Assembly: GCF_003721245.1 (NCBI RefSeq)
Contig: NZ_RIZG01000003.1
Span: forward strand, 475,764-539,763
Direction of reading: 5' to 3'
Length of the DNA: 64,000 bases
From: Marinomonas hwangdonensis
Lineage (GTDB): Bacteria > Pseudomonadota > Gammaproteobacteria > Pseudomonadales > Marinomonadaceae
Positions within the stretch are counted from its first letter, which is position 1. Every line of letters starts with the position of its first letter. Shown one piece after another: positions 25,304-35,385 of the stretch. The position numbers and the translations under genes were made by a program. Below the pieces are notes generated by a model. The model did no database searches, was not told where the DNA came from, and worked only from the letters and a program-made list of their open reading frames with translations.

Positions 25304-26473
25304 TTAGGGAAGAAAGAGTTCGAGCAATTCATTGAGAAACAGTTTGCCCTTTTCGGTGGTTTTAACGCGTTGATTTTGCCATTCGGTCTTATCCAATAGA
25401 TCTTGCCGTAACGCCTTTTCGCAGGCTTTTATCAAGGAATTTGGGACTCTTTGATAGGTAAATCCTTCATAATCCTTTAAATCAAAGGTTTCAAATAAGC
25501 GCAGGCGGTTCATCATAAACTCCAGTGGCAGGTCTTCTTGCAGTATGGCGTCTTTGATGATTAAGGCCTCTGGCAGTGTGTTGAGGTAGTGATTTGGGTG
25601 TCTAGTCTTTCGTGTACGAAATATTTCACCATTAACTAATGTGATCTTGCCATGGGCACCAGCACCGATTCCTATGTAATCGCCGAAACGCCAATAATTA
25701 AGGTTGTGTGCCGCGCGACAGTTCTCTTTTGAATTAGCCGAAACTTCGTACTGAGCATAACCCTGTTTGGTTAACAGCTCTTGTCCTGCGTCTTGAATTC
25801 CCCATAAGGTGTTGTCTTCAGGTAGCGTTGGTGGACGACGATAAAACTCAGTGTTTGGCTCGATAGTGAGTTGGTACCAAGACAAGTGTTCAGGGTTCAG
25901 TTCGATGGCAAGGGACAAGTCTTCTAACGCCATGTCTAGGCTTTGATCTGGTAAGCCATGCATCAAATCGAGGTTGATATTCTCGAAGCCAGCGGCTCTA
26001 GACTTATCCACAGCGTGTATCGCTTCTTCGCGGTTGTGGATTCTTCCTAGGGTTTTCAACAGGTTTGGCTGGAAACTTTGGATGCCGATAGACAAACGAT
26101 TAATGCCAGCCTGACGAAAGTGGCGAAACTTTTCTTGTTCAAACGTTCCTGGATTGGCTTCCATGGTGATTTCGGCGTTGTCTGCCCAAACCAACTTTTC
26201 TCGCAACGCATCCATTAAACGATAATAGAAGTCTTCACTCATCAAGCTTGGCGTACCGCCGCCAATAAAAGCGGTTTGGATTTCTCGTCCAGCAACATAA
26301 GGTAAATCGGCGTCTAAATCCGCCAAAAGCTGCGCCAAATACGCATCTTCTGGCAGTTTGCCATTGGCTTCAAAACGGTCTGCTTGATGGGAATTGAAGT
26401 CGCAATAAGGACATTTACGCACACACCAAGGTAAGTGAATGTACAAACTTAGTGGCGGTAATTGACGACTCAA
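25304..26473 (-). CDS. hemW: HemW, radical SAM heme chaperone
   Basis: This 389-residue protein has the radical-SAM cluster motif C-x3-C-x2-C in WCVRKCPYCDFNSHQ (about 16-30), followed by GGGTPSLM and EANPGT. It has the C-terminal HemW/HemN extension. The single short motif without the extra cysteines of HemN, and linkage to rdgB, favour HemW, which inserts heme into target proteins rather than oxidising coproporphyrinogen. The start is a TTG that overlaps the rdgB stop (TTGA), with AGGT upstream. No better in-frame ATG precedes the conserved YIHLPWC. Confidence 0.92.
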   Translation of the reverse strand: MSRQLPPLSLYIHLPWCVRKCPYCDFNSHQADRFEANGKLPEDAYLAQLLADLDADLPYVAGREIQTAFIGGGTPSLMSEDFYYRLMDALREKLVWADNAEITMEANPGTFEQEKFRHFRQAGINRLSIGIQSFQPNLLKTLGRIHNREEAIHAVDKSRAAGFENINLDLMHGLPDQSLDMALEDLSLAIELNPEHLSWYQLTIEPNTEFYRRPPTLPEDNTLWGIQDAGQELLTKQGYAQYEVSANSKENCRAAHNLNYWRFGDYIGIGAGAHGKITLVNGEIFRTRKTRHPNHYLNTLPEALIIKDAILQEDLPLEFMMNRLRLFETFDLKDYEGFTYQRVPNSLIKACEKALRQDLLDKTEWQNQRVKTTEKGKLFLNELLELFLP

Positions 26474-27090
26474 AATGGGTTACCTGGCTGAGAAGGGGAT
26501 TGTTGGAACGCAGCAAGCAGCTGTTTTAAGGCTTTCCCTCTGTGGCTGATTTGATTCTTTATTTCTTTTGGTAGGCTAGCCGCACTGCACGCGCATTCCG
26601 GTACATAAAATATTGGATCATAACCAAAACCTTCTTGGCCTTCTGTGGAGGTCAAAATACGGCCTTCCCATACGCCATGAAACACTTGTGGTGTTGGATC
26701 GTCTTTATGGCGCATATAGGCTAATACACAATGGAAGCGAGCAGTACGTTCTAGTTCATGTACGCCGTCTAGTTTTTCCAATAATAGCTTGTTATTCGCT
26801 TCATTATTACCGTGATCTCCGGCAAAACGAGCAGAGTAAATACCTGGTGCACCGTCAAGATAATCCACTTCAATACCAGAATCATCGGCCAATGCAGGCA
26901 AGCCAGTGTGAGCACAAGCGTTACGTGCTTTTAAAATGGCGTTTTCAATAAAGCTCAAGCCCGTTTCTTCCGCTTCTTCGACGTTAAACTCGCTTTGCGG
27001 TTTGACATCAATGCCCATGTCACCGAGTAACGCATTGAATTCTTTGATTTTTCCAGCATTGTTGCTGGCGAGTACGATGGTCTTGCTCAT
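26470..27090 (-). CDS. rdgB: XTP/dITP pyrophosphatase (RdgB/HAM1)
   Basis: This is a 206-residue house-cleaning enzyme that hydrolyses XTP, ITP and dITP to the monophosphates. The family motifs are LASNNAGKIKEF at the N-terminus, LADDSGIEVDYLDGAPGIYS, followed by ARFAG, in the middle, and GYDPIF plus SHRGKAL near the C-terminus. The ATG at 27090 follows AAGGA; the frame extends to 27105. It is translationally coupled to hemW, a common arrangement in gammaproteobacteria. Confidence 0.95.
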   Translation of the reverse strand: MSKTIVLASNNAGKIKEFNALLGDMGIDVKPQSEFNVEEAEETGLSFIENAILKARNACAHTGLPALADDSGIEVDYLDGAPGIYSARFAGDHGNNEANNKLLLEKLDGVHELERTARFHCVLAYMRHKDDPTPQVFHGVWEGRILTSTEGQEGFGYDPIFYVPECACSAASLPKEIKNQISHRGKALKQLLAAFQQSPSQPGNPF

Positions 27091-27171
27091 TGGTTTTTCC
27101 TTCATGTTCTAAAACAAAGGCGGCTGATGCGCCGCCTTGTTGGTCATTCTATTTATGCAACTGACCGAGAC

Positions 27172-27762
27172 TCAACGGCTGATGTGGAAAATAGCCGTTT
27201 CACTGAACAAGTTCGGCATAGAGCGAATCCACCAATGATCTTTTAATTGGCCGTCTACGGCAGCCCAACGCAGGATTTTGATGTTTTTTTCACGACATAA
27301 ACGTTCAAAGTCTTGAAAGGTGAAAAAGTGAATGTTGGGTGTATCGTACCAATTGTATGGTAAGAAATCAGATACTGGCATTCTACCTTTTAACGCCAAA
27401 TGCAAACGGCTGCGCCAGTGTCCGAAGTTCGGAAAAGTGATAATGCATTCTTTGCCGATGCGCAGCATTTCGTCGATCAATAAGTCGGGGCGACGGAATT
27501 GTTGTAAGGCATGAGTCATCAAGACTAAGTCAAAGCTTTGGTCATCAAAGTTCTGTAAGCCTTCGTCGATGTTTTGCTCTAAGACTGGAATGCCTTTTTC
27601 GATACAGGTGTTTAAGTCGTCATGGCCTATTTCCAAACCATAGCCGTTTACCTGTTTATTTTTAATCAGATGGTGGAGCAATTCGCCGGGACCACAAGCC
27701 AAGTCCAGCACTCGAATATTGGGCTGAACCCATTCATCGATGATTTCTAAATCAGAGCGCAT
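27172..27762 (-). CDS. metW: Methionine biosynthesis protein MetW
   Basis: This 196-residue protein has a class I methyltransferase-like fold with VLDLACGPGELLHHL (about 19-33) and a later NFGHWRSRLHL block typical of MetW. MetW is an accessory factor that forms a complex with MetX and raises its activity. The start overlaps the metX stop by one base (TAATG), so expression is coupled. It lacks an obvious acceptor-substrate motif of its own. Confidence 0.95.
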   Translation of the reverse strand: MRSDLEIIDEWVQPNIRVLDLACGPGELLHHLIKNKQVNGYGLEIGHDDLNTCIEKGIPVLEQNIDEGLQNFDDQSFDLVLMTHALQQFRRPDLLIDEMLRIGKECIITFPNFGHWRSRLHLALKGRMPVSDFLPYNWYDTPNIHFFTFQDFERLCREKNIKILRWAAVDGQLKDHWWIRSMPNLFSETAIFHISR

Positions 27763-28919
27763 TATTTGACCTCCGTGGTTAAGCGATTGGCAACCCGGGT
27801 TAAAAACGTGTTTAACACAGACATATAGCGTGGAATCGGGAACAAAAAGGCATCGTGACCTTCGGCGGCTTCGATTTTTGCATACGAGACCTGCTTGCCT
27901 GCTTTGACCAGAGCATTGACGATTTCCTCACTGCGCTCAGGGGAGAACCGCCAGTCGGTGGTGAAGGAAACCAGAAGGAATTCGCATTGCGCGCGACTCA
28001 ACACAGCAGAAAGGTCGCCACCGGTTTGTGAGGCTGGATCAAAATAATCCAACGCTTTGGTCATCAACATGTAAGTGTTGGCATCAAAGCGTTTGGTGAA
28101 GGCTTCGCCTTGATAGCGCAGGTAGCTTTCTACTTCAAACTCAATACCGTAATTGTACTGATAGCTATCGTGACGCATTTGACGACCAAATTTGGCGCCC
28201 ATGGCATCGTCTGATAAATAGGTAATGTGACCTAACATGCGCGCCAAACCAAGGCCGTTGGTTGGAACGGAATTATTTTCTATATAATTTCCGTCAAAAA
28301 AGTCAGGATCACGACGAATGGATTGACGTGCGACTTCGTTAAAGGCGATGTTCTGTGTCGACAGTTTGGGTGCAGAAGCGACGATCACCGCGGATTTTAA
28401 GCGGCTTGGAAAACGAACACTCCATTCTAGTACCTGCATGCCACCAAGGCTGCCACCTACGATCGCGGCAAAGGTTTGAATGCCGAGTAAATCGGCTAAA
28501 CGTGCCTGACTTTCTACCCAGTCTTCTACGGTCACAATGGGAAAGCTAGCTTCCCAACGCTGTCCTGTAGCGGGGTTGATGCTGGTGGGGCCGGTTGAAC
28601 CACAGCAACCACCTAGGTTATTGAGCGCGACAACATAAAACTGATTAGTATCGATGGCTTTACCAGGTCCAATCGCAGTATCCCACCAACCCGGTTTGGT
28701 GTCTGTCATGGCGTGGTAACCTGCCGCGTGATGGTCGCCGCTGAGTGCATGACAAATTAGGATAGCATTTGAGGCCTCTTTATTAAGGGTGCCGTAGGTC
28801 TCATAAATCAGTTGATAGGATGACAAGGTTTGTCCGCAGGACAGTGCCAACGGTGTGTCGAATTGCGCAATCTGTGGCGTAACAATGCCCACAGAGTCGG
28901 CTGGGATGACGTCCGGCAT
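27762..28919 (-). CDS. metX: Homoserine O-acyltransferase MetX
   Basis: This 385-residue alpha/beta-hydrolase acyltransferase catalyses the first committed step from homoserine to methionine. The nucleophile elbow is [13 protein letters not shown] with the catalytic Ser. The Asp and His of the triad lie in [10 protein letters not shown] and EGHDAFLFP near the C-terminus. Many proteobacterial MetX enzymes encoded with MetW use succinyl-CoA although annotated as acetyltransferases; the acyl donor cannot be settled by eye. It is first in the metX-metW operon. Confidence 0.95.
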   Translation of the reverse strand: MPDVIPADSVGIVTPQIAQFDTPLALSCGQTLSSYQLIYETYGTLNKEASNAILICHALSGDHHAAGYHAMTDTKPGWWDTAIGPGKAIDTNQFYVVALNNLGGCCGSTGPTSINPATGQRWEASFPIVTVEDWVESQARLADLLGIQTFAAIVGGSLGGMQVLEWSVRFPSRLKSAVIVASAPKLSTQNIAFNEVARQSIRRDPDFFDGNYIENNSVPTNGLGLARMLGHITYLSDDAMGAKFGRQMRHDSYQYNYGIEFEVESYLRYQGEAFTKRFDANTYMLMTKALDYFDPASQTGGDLSAVLSRAQCEFLLVSFTTDWRFSPERSEEIVNALVKAGKQVSYAKIEAAEGHDAFLFPIPRYMSVLNTFLTRVANRLTTEVK

Positions 28920-29052
28920 AGATTCGTTTTTATCCTAAAGTAAAGCCCTAAAAGAAAGTGCTTGAGTTCCCGTGAAGTGGTTTGGGAAGATTCATGGCTA
29001 AATGATGTCATACAGTCTAGCGTTTGCGTCTAGTGTCATCAAGAGCTGACAA

Positions 29053-29090
29053 GAGAAAACGCCCTCCGGCGAATGGTTGCGCCTGAGGGC
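29053..29090 (-). terminator. Terminator after the chemoreceptor gene
   Basis: On the minus strand GCCCTCAGGCG (29090-29080) pairs with CGCCGGAGGGC (29071-29061) with one mismatch, followed by GTTTTCTCTTG. It sits downstream of the chemoreceptor at 29130-31016. Confidence 0.75.
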
Positions 29091-29129
29091 ATGAGTGTAT
29101 ATCTCACTCTATCGTTTTTTTCCTATGTG

Positions 29130-31016
29130 TTATGGCAGGGTAAATACTTTGGTTTTGCCCGCAAGTTGTGTGGAAAGCCGCTGGATTTGTTTCGTTTTAT
29201 CGGCCAAAACGTCAATAGAGCCAGTGTCTTGGTTTAATTGTTGGGCAATTTGTTCCATCTCCTTGCTCATTTGCAAAGCGGTACTCGCGACGTCTTGAAT
29301 GGCAACGGCCATCGAATCGGTAGAATGGGAACCTGTCATGGCATTGTGTTCTATATCCCGCATGGCTTCTTCTGCTTTGCTGCCATTATCGCCAATTATT
29401 TTGAGATTATCCTGACCGCTTTCCATGGTGCTAATGGCTGTTTGAGTCGACTGCTGAATGGTGTTGACTATGTCTGTGATTTTAGAGGTAGCGTCGACAG
29501 TTTTTTCTGCTAATGCGCGGACTTCGTCAGCGACAACGGAAAAGCCACGTCCGGCTTCACCGGCGCGCGCTGCCTCAATAGCGGCGTTTAAAGCCAGTAA
29601 ATTGGTTTGACTGGCAAGGTCATTGATCATGGCTATGACGTTGTCGATATTTTTGGACAGGCGGCCAAGCTCGTTGAGTTGATGACTGGTTGTCTTCACA
29701 ATAGTAACAGTGTCACTGATGCTACTGAGCACGTTTTTAATAGTGTCGGCCCCTGATTTGGCGGATTGATAAGTATCGCTTGATTGTGACCTAAGTGTGT
29801 TGGTGGTGTTTGACAGTTCGGTAAGACGACTAGAAATCTCGTCTGTGGCGGTCGCCAAAGAGTGAGTGCGTTGATTGACTAAGTGATTGCTACTGGCGAT
29901 GCTGCCAATTGTATTGTTCAAATCTGTTGACATTGCGCTGACATGGTCGGTGGTGGAGACCACGTCTTTTAGTACGTCGCCTAAGCCTGTTGTCATCTGA
30001 TTCAATGACTCGCTTAGCTGATCAAATTCGTCATGGCGCCTTGTATTGACAGGAGCTTTTGAAGACATGTCTCCCTGTTTGACCTTGTTTAAGTCAGTAA
30101 TGATTCCTTGAAGTGTCAGATTGACATTGCGGCCGATGGCAAACATTAATAGGGAGGCAAAAACAATGATAGAGATACTGACAGCGAGCAAAGTGGCACT
30201 GGCTCGATTGGAACTGTTCTCAGCGGCTTTTTCAGCTTCTGCGAGTTGCGTTTCAATGAGTTGGTGTGCCTGGTATTGGCTGTCATTGAACTGATTTTTT
30301 TGAGCGATAAAAGTTTTTTCTGCTTGATCTAACGAGATGAACGCTGAGCCGTATTGCACTATGGCATCGCGATACGCATAGGCCTTTACTCCATGAGTGT
30401 CTTGAAAACCAAAATTTACAACGCGTTTATCAAAACTTTCGAAGCTAGTTGTAAACTCTGCTAAGTTGCTCTCTGTGGGGTCGGATAAATAACCTGCTTC
30501 GGCTTTTCGTACGTTGGTGAATTCGCGTTTTAAAAGAGTGAGTTTATTTATATCGGCGCTTATTTCACTGCCCATTTGATCTACGCTGCCACGCAATCCA
30601 GAAGAAGAATCAAAACCAATAATGTAGCGCTGCTCGACCAATGACAGGAGTGCTTGGCTGTATTCGTTTATTTCAATCAAACTGTTCTGTAAGGTTTGCT
30701 TTAGGTCTTGGCTGACTGCCCTTGTAATGTTGAGTTTTATAATGTCATTGTTTTCTTTGATCTTTTCTTTAGAGGAATCTAAATATTGTTCGTAGTCTTG
30801 TACGTTAAGAGAGCGACTATTATCAGCCATTTCGAGCATGTTAATAACTAAAGCATCGTTTGATGCTTGGATTTTAGACAAGGTACGCAAGTCGTTACTG
30901 GCATTTTTTTGTGACGACAACCCTTCCATTGCCACGAAAGTGACTATAATAAACCCTAGCACTGCAGTGATGAGCAGCAGCATTAATTTCAATTTAAAAG
31001 GTATATTGGTAAGCAT
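29130..31016 (-). CDS. Methyl-accepting chemotaxis protein
   Basis: This is a 628-residue chemoreceptor. Membrane helix 1 is at about 10-30, then a helical periplasmic sensor domain to about 270, helix 2 ([20 protein letters not shown]), a HAMP domain and a long coiled-coil signalling domain. The tip hairpin contains [20 protein letters not shown], followed by [17 protein letters not shown], the CheA/CheW contact. The C-terminus has no NWETF-like tether for the CheR methyltransferase. No known ligand motif is recognised in the sensor. The start follows GGGAT. Confidence 0.93.
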   Translation of the reverse strand: MLTNIPFKLKLMLLLITAVLGFIIVTFVAMEGLSSQKNASNDLRTLSKIQASNDALVINMLEMADNSRSLNVQDYEQYLDSSKEKIKENNDIIKLNITRAVSQDLKQTLQNSLIEINEYSQALLSLVEQRYIIGFDSSSGLRGSVDQMGSEISADINKLTLLKREFTNVRKAEAGYLSDPTESNLAEFTTSFESFDKRVVNFGFQDTHGVKAYAYRDAIVQYGSAFISLDQAEKTFIAQKNQFNDSQYQAHQLIETQLAEAEKAAENSSNRASATLLAVSISIIVFASLLMFAIGRNVNLTLQGIITDLNKVKQGDMSSKAPVNTRRHDEFDQLSESLNQMTTGLGDVLKDVVSTTDHVSAMSTDLNNTIGSIASSNHLVNQRTHSLATATDEISSRLTELSNTTNTLRSQSSDTYQSAKSGADTIKNVLSSISDTVTIVKTTSHQLNELGRLSKNIDNVIAMINDLASQTNLLALNAAIEAARAGEAGRGFSVVADEVRALAEKTVDATSKITDIVNTIQQSTQTAISTMESGQDNLKIIGDNGSKAEEAMRDIEHNAMTGSHSTDSMAVAIQDVASTALQMSKEMEQIAQQLNQDTGSIDVLADKTKQIQRLSTQLAGKTKVFTLP

Positions 31017-31274
31017 AAATTATCCCATGTAGGTGAAGGGGGCGCCTGTCTGTTGAGCGAATTGCGGTTGAGATAGGGGGTAACTGCAAATATCGTGCTC
31101 AAAACACAAAGCGACATAAGCTAATCCTAGTATGTGTTCTGTCATTGCGCTATAGGTGAGATGGAAAATATCTTCTAAGCTTGTATATCAGCCTGCTTAG
31201 GCTAGTCATAACCTAAACAAAGTCACTTTCTGGTGCGGCGGTGTGACGAGGAAAATGACTCTGCTTCATTTTGG

Positions 31275-31304
31275 AGCGCCACCGTGCACATTGACGGTGG
31301 CGCT
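31275..31304. repeat. Strong stem-loop downstream of rsmD
   Basis: AGCGCCACCGT (31275-31285) and ACGGTGGCGCT (31294-31304) pair perfectly over 11 bp around an 8-base loop. No U-run follows on either strand, so it may be a weak terminator or a 3'-end stabiliser for the M16-rsmD transcript. It is the only clear structure in the 307-base spacer 31017-31323, which also carries the chemoreceptor promoter. Confidence 0.6.
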
Positions 31305-31323
31305 GTTGTTGCTTTGCTCATGT

Positions 31324-31923
31324 TTAAGGGGCTATCTCAAACAAACGATAGACGAGTTGTCCTGCAACTTTTTCTTTAGCGAGCGTCCAGTGTGGCGGCA
31401 GCGCAGGTAAGGCGGCTTCTTTTTCCATTTCGATATAAACAAGTGCACGCTCGGCTAGCCAGCCTTTCTCGAGTAATGGCACTATTTGATTTAACCACCC
31501 CTTACGAAACGGTGGATCAAGAAAAATAATATCCATGGGCCGAGGGGGCGTTTCGTCAAGATAAGTTGCTGTGTTTTGGGCGATCACGTCCGCGTTGGTT
31601 GAGCCTAGGGTGGCAAGGTTTGCTGTCATTTGTTGCGACACGACTCGGGAATTATCAACAAAGGTAACGTGTTCCGCTCCTCGAGAGAGTGCTTCTAAGC
31701 CGAGCGCGCCAGAACCGCAAAAGAAATCGCCACATCGAGCACCTGGAATATGATGATTAATCCAGTTGAACAGCGTTTCTCTGACTCTGTCTGGGGTCGG
31801 GCGCAGGCCCTCTACATTGGGAATAGGCAATTGACGGGAGCGCCACTCTCCCGCAATGATGCGTACTTTAGACGCTTTTGGCTTGCTGTTTTTCAAAGGG
31901 GTATGTTGGGCATTTTTCTTCAT
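31324..31923 (-). CDS. rsmD: 16S rRNA (guanine-966-N2)-methyltransferase RsmD
   Basis: This 199-residue protein shows the N-terminal RIIAGEWRSRQLP and RPTPDRVRETLFNWI block, the SAM site GDFFCGSGALGLEALSRGA and catalytic LDPPFRKG. All are diagnostic for RsmD, which methylates G966 of 16S rRNA during 30S assembly. The start overlaps the upstream gene's stop by four bases (ATGA). Position opposite ftsY is conserved across gammaproteobacteria. Confidence 0.96.
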   Translation of the reverse strand: MKKNAQHTPLKNSKPKASKVRIIAGEWRSRQLPIPNVEGLRPTPDRVRETLFNWINHHIPGARCGDFFCGSGALGLEALSRGAEHVTFVDNSRVVSQQMTANLATLGSTNADVIAQNTATYLDETPPRPMDIIFLDPPFRKGWLNQIVPLLEKGWLAERALVYIEMEKEAALPALPPHWTLAKEKVAGQLVYRLFEIAP

Positions 31924-33233
31924 TGGTAGACCTGAATCTCTTGATAGGAAGAGGGCTTTAGTAGCGTTTCTAGGGCGCTCTGATAGTCCTCGATAGTAAA
32001 GCGAGTGATGGCGTCTTGATAGTCGGCCGCGAAGTTTTCCAGTGTGAGTGCGCCGCCTTCATGGGTCACTTGAGTGGCTATGTCGCTCCACCAAGTGGGT
32101 GAAAGTGTTTGTTGTTCTAACTGCGCTTTAAACGCATCCATGAGCGCTTGAAAATGCTCTGGATCTCGTGTTGAAGGCAGTGGTTCCAGTAACGCAAGTG
32201 ACTTCATGCTTGCTTCTGAGTTCGCTTCTTGAATGGTGTTTGGCTCTAAAGTGAGCGTATTGCGATATTGCGTTTGCCACCAGACCCAAGGCGGTTGCAC
32301 AGAAAGGTTCAGCGCCAGTTGCACAAAGTCAATATGAGCTTGTTGATTTAGCGTGGCGACTAAGTCGGTTCCCCAAATCTGTAGGCTTAACCATTCCTCG
32401 ACGGAAGAGATGGGCTTAAGCTCAACAGCGCTTTGACTTTGCCAAGGCGCGCCCATGGTAGAGGCTGGTCTGACGATCTGATTGTTTGGGTTCATCGTCT
32501 CGCTTTGCATGATAGGGGGATTTGGTGGCGACCGACGATAATCCTGGCTAATGGTATTGAGCGCGCGGGTTATTCTCTCTTCTGATTCGGATGTCATATG
32601 GCCAATAATAATGATGCTCGCAGCCGCGTTTTTTAAACTTTGGTAATAGTCTTTCATTTGATCAAGTGACAGGTCAGAAAAATCGGCCACCGGTTTGGCA
32701 GAAAAAGGCTGCCACGATGACTGTGGGGCCGAGAGGGCGGTTTGCTGTTGTCGCTGCCATTGATCAAACGAGCGAGGTTTAAAGTCGGGCGTCTGCAGCC
32801 AGCGAGTCATGAGGGACAAACTGGGTATGAGGTAATCGGGTTCGCTGTTCATAGTAACGCCGATAATCTGATTATCCGTATCGTAATGACTGAGCGCACG
32901 GGCGGCTAGGGGAGAAAATCTTTGATTAATTGAGGCTGTGCTCAGCGGCAAAGAGTCACCCAATAACATATCCAATGTGGCTCGAATGATCGCAGGGTTT
33001 GAATACTCTGCATTAAATACAAGACGTATTTCCAGTTTGTTGCTGTTTTCCCATTGCGATTGAGAGAGCCAAGTCACTGGGATACCGGATTCGGTAGACC
33101 AGGTCTTGATGATTGGCGTGGGCAATTTAGTGCTGGGCGCGGTTAAATTCAACAACCAAATAGCCAACGTTGACAACAACATCACAGCGGCTAAAGCCGG
33201 TCGACTAAAAAGGGGTTTACTGGCATCCGGCAT
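31920..33233 (-). CDS. Degenerate M16 (insulinase-like) peptidase-family protein
   Basis: This 437-residue protein has one N-terminal membrane segment (about 13-31) and a periplasmic body. The fold reads as M16: an N-terminal half with IEIRLVF-like strands and a C-terminal half with YQSLKNAAASIIIIGHMTSE, as in the second M16 domain. The zinc motif H-x-x-E-H is absent, so it is unlikely to be a protease by itself. In many gammaproteobacteria two M16 genes, one active and one not, precede rsmD; here only the inactive type is present. It may be a chaperone-like or scaffold subunit. Confidence 0.75.
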   Translation of the reverse strand: MPDASKPLFSRPALAAVMLLSTLAIWLLNLTAPSTKLPTPIIKTWSTESGIPVTWLSQSQWENSNKLEIRLVFNAEYSNPAIIRATLDMLLGDSLPLSTASINQRFSPLAARALSHYDTDNQIIGVTMNSEPDYLIPSLSLMTRWLQTPDFKPRSFDQWQRQQQTALSAPQSSWQPFSAKPVADFSDLSLDQMKDYYQSLKNAAASIIIIGHMTSESEERITRALNTISQDYRRSPPNPPIMQSETMNPNNQIVRPASTMGAPWQSQSAVELKPISSVEEWLSLQIWGTDLVATLNQQAHIDFVQLALNLSVQPPWVWWQTQYRNTLTLEPNTIQEANSEASMKSLALLEPLPSTRDPEHFQALMDAFKAQLEQQTLSPTWWSDIATQVTHEGGALTLENFAADYQDAITRFTIEDYQSALETLLKPSSYQEIQVYQ

Positions 33234-33444
33234 AATGAACCTTGGGCTGTGTTAGGTGAGATGTTTAGAGAAATGTAAGCCTGTTTGTCAACGAGAATGA
33301 TGGTAAAATAATCTGGTACAAGTGTCCATCTACGGGGCGTTGTGTTTCGGCGTGGTATTTCACTGGTTGCGAACAGTATTTTACTGTTGCGAAGGGTTGT
33401 TTACTGCTGCTATTTTCAGCTGTCAAAATAAAGAGACCGATTTA

Positions 33445-34662
33445 ATGGAAGTTGTGAACCAAATAGTTGTTTTTTTTACACCGTATCTTGGTGAGTTTGC
33501 TCGTTACGTGCCCGTTATTATAGGTACACTGTTGGCTGTCATCGCGTTTGTGATACGTCGTCGCTTTGTTAATAAAATGAACGCGGACATCGCTGCGGCC
33601 AAACAACGAGACACAGAAGCGAACCGAGAAACACTCGATACCAGCGATGATGCACCTCTTCAGTCAAGGTCGCAGCTTGATCTTGCACCAGCGGCCGAAA
33701 CAAAAGAGAAAGACAGTGTGTTGGAATCGAAACCAGCGGCCTTGTCTTGGACGCAGCGTATTAAATCCGGTTTATCTCGCACACGAAGTGGCTTAGGTGG
33801 TGGTTTGTCCGCAGTTATTGGTGGGCAGAAAAAGGTTGACGGTGACTTATTAGAAGAATTAGAAACGCAGCTTCTAATGGCTGACGTAGGTATTGACGCA
33901 ACTCAGACCTTAATTAACGGGTTGACTGAGAGGCTTAATCGCAAAGAATTAAAAGACTCAACGGCATTACTTACGCATTTAAAAGCAGACATGGAAGCGA
34001 TTCTAGAACAGTCGCAGCGTGTGTTGGAACCCGTCAGTCAGGATGGTCCTTTTGTTATCTTAATGGTTGGTGTCAATGGCGTGGGCAAAACAACGACCAT
34101 TGGCAAGTTAGCGAAAAAATATCAGGCCGAAGGGAAAAGTGTTATGTTGGCAGCAGGCGATACCTTCCGTGCCGCGGCGGTTGAGCAGTTGCAAGTATGG
34201 GGTGAACGAAACAATGTTCCTGTGGTGGCCCAGCATACGGGAGCCGATTCCGCCTCGGTTATTTACGATGCGATAGAGTCGGCAAAGGCGAAAGGCATCG
34301 ATATTGTCATCGCAGATACGGCAGGGCGCCTACAAAATAAAGCAAACCTGATGAATGAATTGGCCAAAGTGGTTCGAGTGATGAAAAAACTCGACGAGAA
34401 TGCGCCTCATGAGGTTATGTTGGTGCTGGATGCAGGCACGGGACAAAATGCCATCAGCCAAGCGAAACTGTTTTCAGAAGCGGTGGGTGTGAGTGGCATT
34501 ACGTTAACTAAGCTTGATGGTACGGCAAAAGGCGGTATTATTTTTGCGATTGCGAAACAGTTTGGGTTGCCCATCCGCTACATTGGTGTGGGGGAGCAAG
34601 CGGAAGACTTGCGTCCTTTCATTGCAAAAGAATTTGTGGATGCACTGTTTGATCAAGAATAA
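33445..34662 (+). CDS. ftsY: Signal recognition particle receptor FtsY
   Basis: This is a 405-residue SRP-receptor GTPase that docks ribosome-nascent-chain complexes to the inner membrane. The ATG at 33445 opens with MEVVNQIV and a hydrophobic segment (VPVIIGTLLAVIAFVI, about 21-36). An acidic A-domain and then the NG domain follow: GVNGVGKTTTIGKLA (G1), DTFRAAAVEQL, DTAGRLQNK (G3) and TKLDGTAKGG (G4/G5). The frame opens at 33322, but that extension is not FtsY-like. The N-terminal membrane helix is unlike E. coli FtsY, whose A-domain binds lipids without one. It heads the ftsY-ftsE-ftsX cluster. Confidence 0.95.
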   Translation: MEVVNQIVVFFTPYLGEFARYVPVIIGTLLAVIAFVIRRRFVNKMNADIAAAKQRDTEANRETLDTSDDAPLQSRSQLDLAPAAETKEKDSVLESKPAALSWTQRIKSGLSRTRSGLGGGLSAVIGGQKKVDGDLLEELETQLLMADVGIDATQTLINGLTERLNRKELKDSTALLTHLKADMEAILEQSQRVLEPVSQDGPFVILMVGVNGVGKTTTIGKLAKKYQAEGKSVMLAAGDTFRAAAVEQLQVWGERNNVPVVAQHTGADSASVIYDAIESAKAKGIDIVIADTAGRLQNKANLMNELAKVVRVMKKLDENAPHEVMLVLDAGTGQNAISQAKLFSEAVGVSGITLTKLDGTAKGGIIFAIAKQFGLPIRYIGVGEQAEDLRPFIAKEFVDALFDQE

Positions 34663-34713
34663 CAAGAATAAGATGACGAGGTCTTCTTTTTAATTTAAGG
34701 ATAGTAGCTTAAC

Positions 34714-35385
34714 GTGGATATCGAATTTCAGCGCGTGGGGAAAAAGTATGAAAGCGGTCAAGACGCTTTATCGCAGGTGAGCTTTCACTTGCGCAGAGGC
34801 GAGATGGCTTTTTTAACTGGGCACTCAGGTGCAGGAAAAAGTACCCTGATGAAGCTGATGATGATGATTGAGCGTCAGACCTCGGGACAAATTTTGATTG
34901 ATGGTGTGGATCTTCGTACCATGGGGCGTCGCGCTATTCCTTTTCACCGGCGTCGAGTGGGCGTGGTATTTCAAAACCACCAACTATTATTAGACCGCAG
35001 CGTCTTTCATAACGTGGCTTTACCGCTGCAAGTAAGCGGAGCGGACCCTTTGCAGATCGCTAAACGAGTGCGTGCTGCCTTGGATAAAGTCGGTTTGCTA
35101 GACAAAGAAAAATACTACCCCATGGCATTGTCAGGTGGTGAGCAGCAGCGTGTGGGCATTGCAAGAGCGGTAGTAAATAAGCCGCAACTGCTGTTAGCCG
35201 ATGAGCCAACGGGCAATTTAGACCCGAAACTATCCGCAGAAATCATGAACCTTTTCCAAGAGTTTAATCGAGTTGGTGTCACCGTATTAGTAGCGAGCCA
35301 TGATTTGGGGCTGGTGGCCCGCATGCGTCATCGTGTATTGACATTAAGCCAAGGGCGCATGGTGAACGATGGAGGGTTTGGCTAA
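34714..35385 (+). CDS. ftsE: Cell division ATP-binding protein FtsE
   Basis: This 223-residue ABC ATPase has Walker A GHSGAGKST, Q-loop VFQNHQLL, signature LSGGEQQR, Walker B LLLADEPTGNLD and the switch His in ASHD. With FtsX it couples divisome activity to periplasmic peptidoglycan hydrolases. The start is a GTG at 34714 with AAGGA about 13 bases upstream, a longer gap than usual. The ftsX ATG follows its stop with no spacer. Confidence 0.95.
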   Translation: MDIEFQRVGKKYESGQDALSQVSFHLRRGEMAFLTGHSGAGKSTLMKLMMMIERQTSGQILIDGVDLRTMGRRAIPFHRRRVGVVFQNHQLLLDRSVFHNVALPLQVSGADPLQIAKRVRAALDKVGLLDKEKYYPMALSGGEQQRVGIARAVVNKPQLLLADEPTGNLDPKLSAEIMNLFQEFNRVGVTVLVASHDLGLVARMRHRVLTLSQGRMVNDGGFG

